Assembly (NCBI GenBank): GCA_964443525.1
Contig: CAYUCY010000081.1
Span: 1 to 5,339 of the forward strand
Length of the DNA stretch: 5,339 bases
Reading direction: 5' to 3'
Origin: CAYUCY01 sp964443525
Lineage (GTDB): Bacteria > Pseudomonadota > Alphaproteobacteria > Caedimonadales > Caedimonadaceae
The number at the start of each line of letters is the position of its first letter. Position 1 is the first letter of the stretch. Below, one piece after another: positions 1-5,339 of the stretch. Made by a program: the position numbers and the translations under genes. The notes under the pieces were generated by a model. That model was not told the origin of the DNA. It saw only the letters and a list, made by a program, of their open reading frames with translations, and did not search any database.

Positions 1-1013
1 TGCGTCCCCTGATGGTTCAGTTTTCCAGGTGTGCGAAGGATTCCTTTCACATCGTTCCAAAGACTTGGAAGAGTGAAGGTGATGTCCCCGCCTGCCTCAA
101 TCGTCCCTCGATTTCCAAACTCTCTTGGGGATGTAATTTTCAGACTCTCTTCACTTTGGATGAAGGCCTTTTCGTGATTTTCTAGAGGATCCTTACGACT
201 GGTGAGAGAGACATGTCGGCCGATCATCTTTCCCTTATTGATGAAATGATCGGCTTCACCATTGAGAATTCCTATTGCTGATTGAAGATCTCCTTGATTC
301 AAAAGAGTCTGTGCTGAGAGTGTTAAGTCTCCTTCTTGGGCTCCGATCGTGCCTGTGTTTTCCAGATCCGATCGGCTGTTGAGAGAGACAGATTTCCCGA
401 TGATCTTTCCCGGATTTGAGGCAGAGTCCACTTCTAATTTCGTTGTGCCTTGAAGGTTCTGAATCCACCCCTTGTTTGAAAGACGTGCCAGGGCCAGGGC
501 CAGGGTCCCTCCCTCTGAGGATAAAATCCCGTCATTTCGAGTTTCTCCCGAGACAGAGAGATCAAGACCGTTCTCTCCCATAAGGAGAGCTCCCTGATGG
601 TTGATCAGGCCTTGCATCATTCCTTTGAGCTGAACAGCCTTTCCTCGGAGAAGACCTTTGTTTTCTATTTTCTCGAGACTCCCCTGAAGAGCCTCTGTTG
701 CGTAAAAATCGCCTTCATTGAGGAGAGCTCCTAAATCTTCAAATTGAATTTCCCCTTGAGAAAACACCCCTGCCTGAAAAGCAGGTATTTGATTTCCTTC
801 TCTTCGCGCCGTTTTGGATCGGTTTATGAACTGTCCTCTTCCCTTAAGCGTAAGGAGCTTTCGTGCGAGAAGAGCTGCTTTTTCTCCCTCATTCAGAAAT
901 GTTTGCGAGAGTGCTAAGGAAAGAGTGTCAGCAAAAATCTGTCCTTTGTTGCTGCCTTCTTGCGTGATTTCAAGGGAGAGATCGCCCACATCCATCACCC
1001 CGGCGTTTTCAAA
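1..1013 (-). repeat. Large repeat unit, copy 2 (residues 711 onward, truncated by the window edge)
   Basis: Second tandem copy of the 380-residue unit, starting at FENAGVM. About 337 residues are in the window and the last 40 or so are beyond the edge. The first bases of the window match 1138 onward nearly base for base (offset 1137). The offset becomes 1140 by about position 470 because of the one-codon length difference. Whether further copies follow cannot be seen. Confidence 0.8.
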
Positions 1014-3143
1014 AGTCAGAAGCTTGAGGACAAGGGGGGTTGTCTGTTTGTAGGAAGCCCCACGCATGTTGCGGAAGAGTTGAAGCTCTGGAACATGGTC
1101 TAAAGAGGCGATTTCCATGGTTCCGGCGTTCGTTAGATGCGTCCCCTGATGGTTCAGTTTTCCGGGTGTACGAAAGGTTCCTTTCACATCATTCCTGAAG
1201 CTTGGAAGAGTGAGGGTGATGTCGCCCCCCGATTCAATCGTTCCGCCATTTATGAATTCACTCGGTGAAGAAATCTCCAACGTTCCTTCACTTTTAAGGA
1301 GAGATCCTTCCTCATTTTCAAGAGGCGTCTCGCGACTGTTTAGCGAGACGGATTGACCTGCAATTGTCCCCTTTTGATTAACGATATTGCCTGCATCGAC
1401 TGTGATAGAGTCTTTTGCAGTTTGCAAATGTCCTTGATTTAAAAATTTCTTGGCTGAGAGAGTCAAAGCCTCTTCTTGCGCGGCAATGAGACCTGTGTTT
1501 GTTACATTTTCACGACTTTTCAAGGAAACTTTTTGCCCAAGGATCTTCCCTGCGTTGTTCTGATTTTCCGATTCAATAGACGTTGTTCTTTTAAGGGCCT
1601 GAATCCATCCCTTGTTTGAAAGGTTTCCGAGGACAAGGGAGAGACTTCCTTCTGCGGAGGAGAGAACGCCGTCATTTTGAGTCTTTCCGGAGGATTGAAG
1701 ATCGAGAGCTCCTGTACTCAGGATAAAAGCTTTATCATGATTGATGATCCCGCGTGAGAGATCCTTTAAGGTGACGGTCCTGCCTTGTAAAAGGCCTTTG
1801 TTTTCGATTTTCTCAAGACTCCCTTGAAGAGCCTCTGTTGCATAAAAATCGCCTTCATTGAGAAGAGTGCCAAGGTCATCAAATCTAATCTCTCCTTGAG
1901 AGAACACACCTGCTTGAAAAGCGGGCTTTTGATTTCCTTCAAGGCGAGGCGTCCTTGATCTATTGATAATTTCCCCCTTTCCTTTAAGGTTCAGGAGATT
2001 TTTTGCAGCGATGGCTGCTTTTTCGCCTTCATTCAGGAAAGTGCCTTTTCCATCGAGGGTGATCTGATCTCCTTTGAGTTTTCCTCTGTTGATCCCTTTG
2101 TCTGCCACAAGAAGAGAGAGAGAAGGAGATTGAATAGTACCCGCATTCTCAAAGGACTCAAGCTGGAACTGAGCCTTATCTTTTGCAGAGATTTGGCCTT
2201 CTGCGGTATTTATCCAAGACCCGAGAAGAGCATGTATGCTTGACGCACTTACCTTTGAGCGGTTTTCAACCTTGTTCAAGGAAGAGAGGATGCGTTTTCC
2301 TTCGACCTGACCTTCATTGAGAAGCTTTCCTTCTCCTTTGAAGACAAGATCATTGACATTTTTGAGAACGGCTCCTTTTCTGTTTTCAAAGGAAGCTTGA
2401 GTATCCAGGATGAGGGAGGTTGTCGTCATCCGTCCCTTGTTTTCGACTTTGCCCCCTTGGATATGGAATTCACGGATCAAGATTTCTTCATTTTCGGGAA
2501 CGGAGAAAAAGGGGACATCTGACGCAGGATCTGTTGCCGTAAGAGACACCTTTTGAGCTTCGAAATCATCCCCAAAACGAACTGACTTGGCTCTCAGCGA
2601 GATGTCGGAGAACCCGAAGCCGTCTAAAAAGGCATGTCCGGGGAGCGAAAGATCTGCTTGAATCGGCGAAAGAGACCGGTTGTAAGCCCTTTTTAGAGAA
2701 AAGGATCCGTCCGGCCTCAGCTCGAACTTGCCCAATCCGGAGATGGCCCCGTAAAGAGGAGCAAGGACCCGATTGAACTGAAGGCGGGTTGATTTTTGAA
2801 GAGAGATGAATCCTGTTTTAGACGCATCCGGAATCTCCCGTTCTTCTTTTTCAGAAGCCTCGCTCCCACCCAGGCCGTCGTAATCAAGGATAATTGTAGG
2901 AGAGCCATCAAGTCCCATAGAAACTGAGATATCAAGTTTATGGAAAGTGGGAAGAACGATCTTCTCTCTGGCTTTCTTAATAGAAAGAGCAGCAGGACCG
3001 AGATGGGGGCCGATTTTTCGAGGAGAGAAAAGAGCTTCTTCCGGAGAAAGGACAAGGGTTTGACTGGCATACGCGGGGGAGAGCAAGCCCCCTCCGTAAG
3101 ACAAAAAGGTTAAGATCGCCACAAAACGTTGAAAAGTTCTCAT
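1..3143 (-). CDS. Filamentous-haemagglutinin-like repeat protein, partial at its C-terminus (runs off the left edge)
   Basis: A single frame stays open for 1047 codons from the ATG at 3143 to the window edge, where a split codon remains. I translated it without meeting a stop. Residues 1-26 form a signal peptide: basic start MRTFQR, hydrophobic core, and likely cleavage after SPAYA. Residues 27 to about 215 are non-repetitive. From about residue 217 the chain consists of roughly 20-residue repeats centred on N-x-G turns (VENKG, LLNEG, FENAG, LSNKG, VTNTG, FLNQG, FINGG) followed by alternating beta-strand patterns such as GDLTLSA and GGDITLTL. This is the signature of filamentous-haemagglutinin-type right-handed beta-helix proteins, so a large secreted or surface-exposed adhesin-like role is inferred. 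I could not find the usual two-partner-secretion motifs (NPNL, NPNGI) in the N-terminal part. The C-terminus, which might hold an autotransporter barrel or toxin domain, lies outside the window. An AAAGGA ribosome binding site (3152-3157) lies 8 bases before the ATG. Family assignment is fairly sure; specific function is unknown. Confidence 0.85.
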   Translation of the reverse strand, partial: MRTFQRFVAILTFLSYGGGLLSPAYASQTLVLSPEEALFSPRKIGPHLGPAALSIKKAREKIVLPTFHKLDISVSMGLDGSPTIILDYDGLGGSEASEKEEREIPDASKTGFISLQKSTRLQFNRVLAPLYGAISGLGKFELRPDGSFSLKRAYNRSLSPIQADLSLPGHAFLDGFGFSDISLRAKSVRFGDDFEAQKVSLTATDPASDVPFFSVPENEEILIREFHIQGGKVENKGRMTTTSLILDTQASFENRKGAVLKNVNDLVFKGEGKLLNEGQVEGKRILSSLNKVENRSKVSASSIHALLGSWINTAEGQISAKDKAQFQLESFENAGTIQSPSLSLLVADKGINRGKLKGDQITLDGKGTFLNEGEKAAIAAKNLLNLKGKGEIINRSRTPRLEGNQKPAFQAGVFSQGEIRFDDLGTLLNEGDFYATEALQGSLEKIENKGLLQGRTVTLKDLSRGIINHDKAFILSTGALDLQSSGKTQNDGVLSSAEGSLSLVLGNLSNKGWIQALKRTTSIESENQNNAGKILGQKVSLKSRENVTNTGLIAAQEEALTLSAKKFLNQGHLQTAKDSITVDAGNIVNQKGTIAGQSVSLNSRETPLENEEGSLLKSEGTLEISSPSEFINGGTIESGGDITLTLPSFRNDVKGTFRTPGKLNHQGTHLTNAGTMEIASLDHVPELQLFRNMRGASYKQTTPLVLKLLTFENAGVMDVGDLSLEITQEGSNKGQIFADTLSLALSQTFLNEGEKAALLARKLLTLKGRGQFINRSKTARREGNQIPAFQAGVFSQGEIQFEDLGALLNEGDFYATEALQGSLEKIENKGLLRGKAVQLKGMMQGLINHQGALLMGENGLDLSVSGETRNDGILSSEGGTLALALARLSNKGWIQNLQGTTKLEVDSASNPGKIIGKSVSLNSRSDLENTGTIGAQEGDLTLSAQTLLNQGDLQSAIGILNGEADHFINKGKMIGRHVSLTSRKDPLENHEKAFIQSEESLKITSPREFGNRGTIEAGGDITFTLPSLWNDVKGILRTPGKLNHQGT
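487..504. repeat. Three tandem copies of the hexamer GCCAGG
   Basis: GCCAGG occurs three times in a row inside the large minus-strand gene, where it encodes Leu-Ala repeats (TLALALA). The equivalent place in copy 1 reads SLSLVLG and has no hexamer repeat. The unit is two codons, so copy-number change would keep the frame. Confidence 0.9.
1014..2153 (-). repeat. Large repeat unit, copy 1 (residues 331-710, about 380 aa)
   Basis: The unit starts at FENAGTI and ends just before the second FENAG at residue 711, exactly 380 codons later. It carries many 20-residue N-x-G beta-helix rungs. It matches copy 2 along its length, with some stretches fully identical, such as PAFQAGVFSQGEI and, further on, a 26-residue run beginning LLNEGDFYATEAL. 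Other rungs have diverged. Copy 1 has one extra codon relative to copy 2 in the segment around the rung IVNQKGTI. DNA similarity is clear as well (compare 1801-1860 with 661-720), which implies a tandem duplication of an entire multi-rung block. Confidence 0.85.
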
Positions 3144-3151
3144 ACCTGTTA

Positions 3152-3157
3152 TCCTTT
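3152..3157 (-). promoter_or_regulatory. Ribosome binding site of the haemagglutinin-like gene
   Basis: On the minus strand AAAGGA stands 8 bases before the ATG at 3143. Together with the signal peptide directly after that ATG it fixes the start. Confidence 0.6.
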
Positions 3158-3188
3158 TAACCTTTCCCTCCGCATGAGGAGTTCCAAA

Positions 3189-3217
3189 ATTTTAGAGACA
3201 CATCGGAGACCGCAAAA
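3189..3217 (-). promoter_or_regulatory. Weak candidate promoter for the haemagglutinin-like gene
   Basis: On the minus strand TAAAAT (3189-3194) could be a -10 box. The region 16-18 bases upstream (TTTTGC/TTTGCG) only poorly resembles a -35 box. An alternative -10, TAGAAT, is at 3309-3314, also without a good -35, and would give a leader of about 160 bases. Neither is convincing. Confidence 0.2.
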
Positions 3218-3433
3218 AACGGCCTCACCGGGTAAAAGAAGTAAAGAAAAGACGAAGAACGAGGCAAAAGATTTTATTTAATTCACATTTACCTCAAACT
3301 TTAGAGGTATTCTATCATGCTGATATTTCAAGAAAAAAGTTGAAATTAGATAGAAAATTTTATGGGCAATTCTAAAGGTCCGTTAAGAAGAATTATCCTC
3401 ATTTATAGGGGGTCAGATGTAACACTTCGGAGG

Positions 3434-3464
3434 CCTGAATAAGACTGGTAGTTGCTTATTCAGG
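3434..3464 (+). promoter_or_regulatory. Perfect 10-bp inverted repeat overlapping a Shine-Dalgarno sequence
   Basis: CCTGAATAAG (3434-3443) and CTTATTCAGG (3455-3464) are perfectly complementary around an 11-base loop. The 3' arm ends in CAGG, which forms the first part of the AGGAG motif (3462-3466) placed 5 bases before the TTG at 3472. As RNA it could hide the ribosome binding site; as DNA it could be an operator. The repeat is seen directly; the regulatory role is inference. Confidence 0.5.
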
Positions 3465-3471
3465 AGCGTTC

Positions 3472-3660
3472 TTGTCAAAAACATGTCTTGGATACCCCGA
3501 AGGAGAGCGAGCTTTTCTTGAAGACGAGATAGTGCCTGAGGGAGTTCGGATCCTCGTGAAAAGAGTGACAGCCCTGATCGCTTTTCAGGAAGGGCTTGCG
3601 AAAGTTAACATCCGGGAGACAGGAACTCTTTTTTTGAACTTTGAGGAGAGGCTTTTATGA
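3472..3660 (+). CDS. Doubtful small ORF, 62 aa, unknown
   Basis: The frame opens after a TGA at 3436-3438. The only start with a ribosome binding site is TTG at 3472, preceded by AGGAG at 3462-3466 with 5 bases between. The product reads MSKTCLGYPEGERAFLEDE and continues to EERLL; it is acidic-rich, has no signal peptide or membrane segment, and matches no family I recognise. The stop TGA overlaps a downstream ATG (ATGA at 3657-3660), which usually suggests translational coupling, but that second frame is only 12 codons long. The minus strand also has a short open stretch here, so coding is uncertain. It could equally be the decayed remnant of a larger gene. The gap to the next secreted-protein gene is 64 bases, so co-transcription is possible. 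Confidence 0.35.
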   Translation: MSKTCLGYPEGERAFLEDEIVPEGVRILVKRVTALIAFQEGLAKVNIRETGTLFLNFEERLL

Positions 3661-3695
3661 AACAGTCTTTGACCGAAGGCCTCTTTATGATATGA
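3657..3695 (+). other. 12-codon mini-ORF coupled to the preceding stop
   Basis: The ATG at 3657 overlaps the TGA of the 62-codon ORF and has GAGGAGAG (3643-3650) 6 bases upstream. It encodes MKQSLTEGLFMI and then stops, 29 bases before the next gene. It may be a leader peptide, a gene remnant or chance. No attenuator-like codon run is present. Confidence 0.2.
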
Positions 3696-3724
3696 AGTCC
3701 AAAAGTCTTCCTGGAGGATACCTG

Positions 3725-4189
3725 ATGAAAAAACAGATTTACGGCCTTGCTCTTCTCGCTCTCATCTCAGAAACTGAGGCCTCCAGAACGAGACCTCATA
3801 CTGAATGGCAGACAAAGGTTATTCCACTTCCGATCATCACATTCGATCTAATTGAAGAGAATGATCTCGTGGATAAAAGGTGGGGAATGCTGGAGCTTGA
3901 GGGGAGAGAGTGGCATTTGCATTGGGCTGTCGAGAATAGAGGCTCTCTCCTTGAAACTTTCCCGCGTAACTCCTTTATCTATCCGATCAGATGCGTTGAC
4001 TCTTCCGGCCTCCAAAGCAGGGGCATATATGACTCGCTCTTTGCAACATATGAACTTACACCTCTTAAAAAATCTTCTCAGGATGAGGTCTATGAGGAAG
4101 AGAGAAAGCCCTTTTTAGGAAAGATGTTTTCCTTTTACTTGTCTCCTTCGGAACACTGCCTCATGAATCATTCCAAGAAGGATTCATGA
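3725..4189 (+). CDS. Predicted secreted protein of unknown function, 154 aa
   Basis: The start chosen is the ATG at 3725 because GGAGG (3713-3717) lies 7 bases upstream and a signal peptide follows directly: MKKQIYG, then LALLALIS, then probable cleavage around ETEA-S (residue 20 or so). The frame is open back to a TTG at 3641, but that start has no ribosome binding site and would bury the signal peptide 28 residues inside. The mature part of about 134 residues has two cysteines (IRCVD and EHCLM), which could form a disulfide after export. It has a beta-prone centre (GREWHLHWAVENRGS) and a charged stretch (DEVYEEERKPF). No family is recognised. Its stop codon lies inside a perfect 10-bp inverted repeat. 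Base composition is like that of the large minus-strand gene. That it is a gene is likely; periplasmic or extracellular location is inferred from the signal peptide alone. Confidence 0.7.
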   Translation: MKKQIYGLALLALISETEASRTRPHTEWQTKVIPLPIITFDLIEENDLVDKRWGMLELEGREWHLHWAVENRGSLLETFPRNSFIYPIRCVDSSGLQSRGIYDSLFATYELTPLKKSSQDEVYEEERKPFLGKMFSFYLSPSEHCLMNHSKKDS

Positions 4190-4190
4190 G
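4160..4190 (+). terminator. Perfect 10-bp hairpin at the end of the 154-aa gene
   Basis: CTCATGAATC (4160-4169) and GATTCATGAG (4181-4190) are perfectly complementary with an 11-base loop and enclose the stop codon TGA (4187-4189). There is no T-run after it, so it is not a classical rho-independent terminator. It may stabilise the mRNA 3' end or be a protein-binding palindrome. A second small hairpin, ATTCAA-cct-TTGAAT, follows at 4202-4216. Confidence 0.35.
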
Positions 4191-4235
4191 TCGGACCTGG
4201 GATTCAACCTTTGAATGACCTCAATAGATCCGGCC

Positions 4236-4275
4236 GCCTTTAGGAAGTCTCCTATAGAAAGGCCCGTCGTTTTTC
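4236..4275 (+). terminator. Candidate rho-independent terminator after the 154-aa gene
   Basis: GCCTTT (4236-4241) pairs with AAAGGC (4258-4263) and the inner AGGA (4242-4245) pairs with TCCT (4250-4253). This leaves a four-base bulge on one side and a four-base loop. A T-run (4270-4274) follows about six bases after the stem. The bulge and the spacing make it a weak example. Confidence 0.35.
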
Positions 4276-4298
4276 TGACAATGATTTATTAAAAATTA

Positions 4299-4465
4299 TG
4301 AGAGTGTTAATTAAAAAGAGATATGAATTTCTCTCTGATCATTTCAAACTGAGTAAAGGCCTTAATGGTGGATCTTTCCATGTGCCTTTGGTGCTTCCTT
4401 CAAGATCCTGCGGCCTTTGAGAATATTCAATCTAACTTCATATCTCTCTTTTAATTAACACTCCC
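4299..4465. mobile_element. MITE-like non-autonomous element, 167 bp
   Basis: The ends are imperfect inverted repeats. The left end 4302-4327 starts GAGTGTTAATTAAAA and ends ATATGAA. The reverse complement of the right end 4437-4463 is identical except for one inserted base (26 of 27 aligned positions). The outermost bases also resemble each other (TGAGAGTG and, with one shared base, TGGGAGTG). Immediately outside, AAAAATTA is present on both sides (4291-4298 and 4466-4473), as expected for an 8-bp (or 7-bp) target duplication. The 109-base interior has no usable ORF, so a related transposase elsewhere must have moved it. End sequence and 8-bp duplication are compatible with an IS256-like source, but this is a guess. 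The direct repeat is A+T-rich, so part of the match could be chance. Confidence 0.7.
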
Positions 4466-4546
4466 AAAAATTAGACTCTAAACTAACAAAATAGGGCAGG
4501 GGGCTGATATGAGGATGGGGCATACTCCATACGTGACAAAAGCATC

Positions 4547-4575
4547 TTGACTAGATTGAAAAATTGGCACAGCAT
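4547..4575 (+). promoter_or_regulatory. Weak candidate promoter for the 211-aa gene
   Basis: TTGACT (4547-4552) is a good -35 match. With a 17-base spacer the -10 would be CAGCAT (4570-4575), which keeps only three consensus bases. The leader would be about 40 bases. It lies outside and downstream of the MITE-like element, so the insertion would not separate it from its gene. Confidence 0.25.
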
Positions 4576-4608
4576 CCTAATTGCTTGGACTTAAAATTAA
4601 AAAAACAG

Positions 4609-4615
4609 GGAGGAG
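4609..4615 (+). promoter_or_regulatory. Strong ribosome binding site of the 211-aa gene
   Basis: GGAGGAG lies just before the ATG at 4619, with the GGAGG core 5 bases from the start codon. It clearly fixes the start. Confidence 0.8.
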
Positions 4616-4618
4616 AAC

Positions 4619-5254
4619 ATGAGACGGAATTTATTATTTTTGTTATCGATTCTTATTTACTTTAATGACGTGTTCGCATCACAAAATGATAGCATAGAAA
4701 ATATTGATCAAGAAAACCGCGCTCCCGTTGAATCCAAAGATCTCGTAGACAAATGTCAACAAAGTCAGGGTTATTTCTCTTCTCTTTTCACAAGAGGTTA
4801 TTATTACCTTACGACAACAACTGAAACAGAACAGAATAAATTCCCTAATATAAAAATAGAGACGCTTCTCTCCCTCATCGACGTCTCTGATGAACCAGCT
4901 GAAAATATAATTGGAAGATTTTTTCCATATGAGACCGGATCTGTTGAAGGAGGCATCGATTTTTATAGGGGAGATGCCTATATTGAATCCTTTGATTACG
5001 GAGCTGTATACCATCAGTATTTAGGTCCAAAAAAAGGGTTTAGTTCAACAGTGGACCATCGGACTCTTAAAAATGAAAGAACTCCCTACGCCTTTCTAAA
5101 TACGTGGATTAAAAATCGTGAGAACATAGAGCTTATGAAAGGAACCCCATATAAGGGAACAGACACGAAAACCAGATTAGAGTACACAGGATATAACTCG
5201 TCTGCCACCGAATATGTAAGAGTTTTGATCAGGAGAGAAAAAAGAGATTTCTAA
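4619..5254 (+). CDS. Predicted secreted protein of unknown function, 211 aa
   Basis: The ATG at 4619 has a near-ideal ribosome binding site and is followed by a typical signal peptide: MRRN, then the hydrophobic LLFLLSILIYF, with cleavage expected after DVFA (residue 20). The mature part of about 190 residues is rich in Tyr, Thr, Glu and Lys. It has a single cysteine (residue 46), a Thr run (YYYLTTTTETE), and a basic tail (RVLIRREKRDF). The centre (GGIDFYRGDAYIESFDYGAVYHQYLG) looks like a soluble beta-rich or mixed fold with no membrane segment. I recognise no family or catalytic motif and no clear similarity to the 154-aa neighbour. The gene is noticeably richer in A+T than the other genes here. 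It is separated from upstream genes by hairpins and the MITE-like element, so it is probably its own transcription unit, closed by the strong terminator downstream. Confidence 0.8.
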   Translation: MRRNLLFLLSILIYFNDVFASQNDSIENIDQENRAPVESKDLVDKCQQSQGYFSSLFTRGYYYLTTTTETEQNKFPNIKIETLLSLIDVSDEPAENIIGRFFPYETGSVEGGIDFYRGDAYIESFDYGAVYHQYLGPKKGFSSTVDHRTLKNERTPYAFLNTWIKNRENIELMKGTPYKGTDTKTRLEYTGYNSSATEYVRVLIRREKRDF

Positions 5255-5277
5255 CCTCTTTAATGGGAGGGAACATA

Positions 5278-5311
5278 AAAAAATACCCCGTTATAAGACG
5301 GGGTATTTTTT
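5278..5311. terminator. Strong bidirectional rho-independent terminator
   Basis: A 14-bp perfect stem has the core TACCCCGT (5284-5291) pairing with ACGGGGTA (5298-5305), extended by A/T pairs, around a 6-base loop (TATAAG). It has a T-run on the plus strand (5306-5311) and an A-run before it that becomes a T-run on the minus strand, so it can work in both directions. It lies 24 bases after the stop of the 211-aa gene and ends its transcript. A gene on the other side, outside the window, may share it. Confidence 0.92.
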
Positions 5312-5339
5312 ATTAATAGTCTCACCTTATATATTTTTA

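Larger units (their letters stand above)
3144..3471. other. Divergent intergenic region (328 bp)
   Basis: The spacer separates the minus-strand haemagglutinin-like gene from the plus-strand genes, so both transcription starts should lie here. It becomes A+T-rich from about 3260 to 3405. The part next to the plus-strand ORF holds a perfect inverted repeat (3434-3464). I see no ORF with a ribosome binding site and no RNA gene in it. Confidence 0.6.
4190..4618. other. 429-bp spacer with hairpins and a MITE-like element
   Basis: It holds the small hairpin at 4202-4216, the candidate terminator at 4236-4275, the inverted-repeat element at 4299-4465 and, near the right end, a weak promoter candidate for the next gene. 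From 4474 to 4545 I see nothing identifiable. No ORF with a ribosome binding site is visible on either strand. Confidence 0.6.

Noticed and set aside
256..468. Minus-strand ORF of 70 codons
   Set aside because: It lies in another frame of the large minus-strand gene and its product is a low-complexity, Arg/Ser-rich shadow with no start signals.
814..1053. Plus-strand ORF of 79 codons
   Set aside because: It is antisense to the clear 1047-codon frame, and its composition is what that repeat gene gives on the opposite strand.
1..2153. Regularly repeated sequence considered as a CRISPR array
   Set aside because: The repeats are long, diverged, in frame and protein-coding, with no short identical repeats separated by unique spacers.
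2717..3070. Minus-strand ORF of 117 codons starting with MPVKPLSFLRKK
   Set aside because: It is a shifted frame inside the N-terminal part of the haemagglutinin-like gene. The true frame has a ribosome binding site and signal peptide at 3143 and continues to the window edge.
3203..3226. Imperfect inverted repeat CGGAGACCG...CGGCCTC upstream of the large gene, considered as a terminator or riboswitch
   Set aside because: The stem is short with a mismatch, and it has no T-run suitable for a terminator and no known riboswitch core.
3408..3425. GGGGGTCAGATGTAACAC, reminiscent of an insertion-sequence end
   Set aside because: No matching second end, target duplication or transposase remnant is visible in the window, so the likeness is not enough.
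3852..4118. Plus-strand ORF of 88 codons
   Set aside because: It is nested in another frame within the 154-aa secreted-protein gene, without a ribosome binding site.
4679..5014. Minus-strand ORF of 111 codons
   Set aside because: It is antisense to the 211-aa gene, which has a strong ribosome binding site, a signal peptide and a matching terminator.

Overview
The window looks like a piece of a Gram-negative bacterial accessory region. Three predicted products carry Sec signal peptides, ribosome binding sites are of the AGGAG type, and the largest gene encodes a filamentous-haemagglutinin-like surface or secreted protein. The genes are moderate in G+C, and the spacers and the last gene are visibly richer in A+T. 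An obligate or facultative intracellular proteobacterium (for example of the Holosporales type) or a chlamydia-like organism would fit. That is a guess from style only; no marker gene fixes the taxon.

Layout. The leftmost 60% (1-3143, minus strand) is one uninterrupted reading frame of 1047 codons that runs off the left edge. It encodes a signal peptide, a non-repetitive N-terminal part of about 190 residues, and then a long beta-helix-type region of roughly 20-residue N-x-G repeats. Inside this lies a much larger, about 380-residue unit that occurs almost twice in tandem in the window and may continue beyond it. A 328-base divergent spacer (3144-3471) follows.

On the plus strand there is a doubtful 62-codon ORF starting with TTG (3472-3660). 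Its Shine-Dalgarno sequence partly overlaps a perfect 10-bp inverted repeat. Next come a 154-residue secreted protein of unknown function (3725-4189), a 429-base spacer and a 211-residue secreted protein of unknown function (4619-5254). The spacer contains several hairpins and a 167-bp MITE-like element (4299-4465) with imperfect 26/27-base terminal inverted repeats and flanking 8-bp direct repeats. A strong bidirectional rho-independent terminator (5278-5311) closes the window.

How the parts may work together: the adhesin-like gene and the plus-strand genes are divergently oriented and do not form one operon. The only shared theme is predicted export. I do not see a defence system, CRISPR array, tRNA, rRNA or recognisable enzyme. 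The best leads are the large-unit repeat architecture without a recognisable two-partner-secretion domain, the MITE with its target duplications, and the SD-overlapping hairpin.
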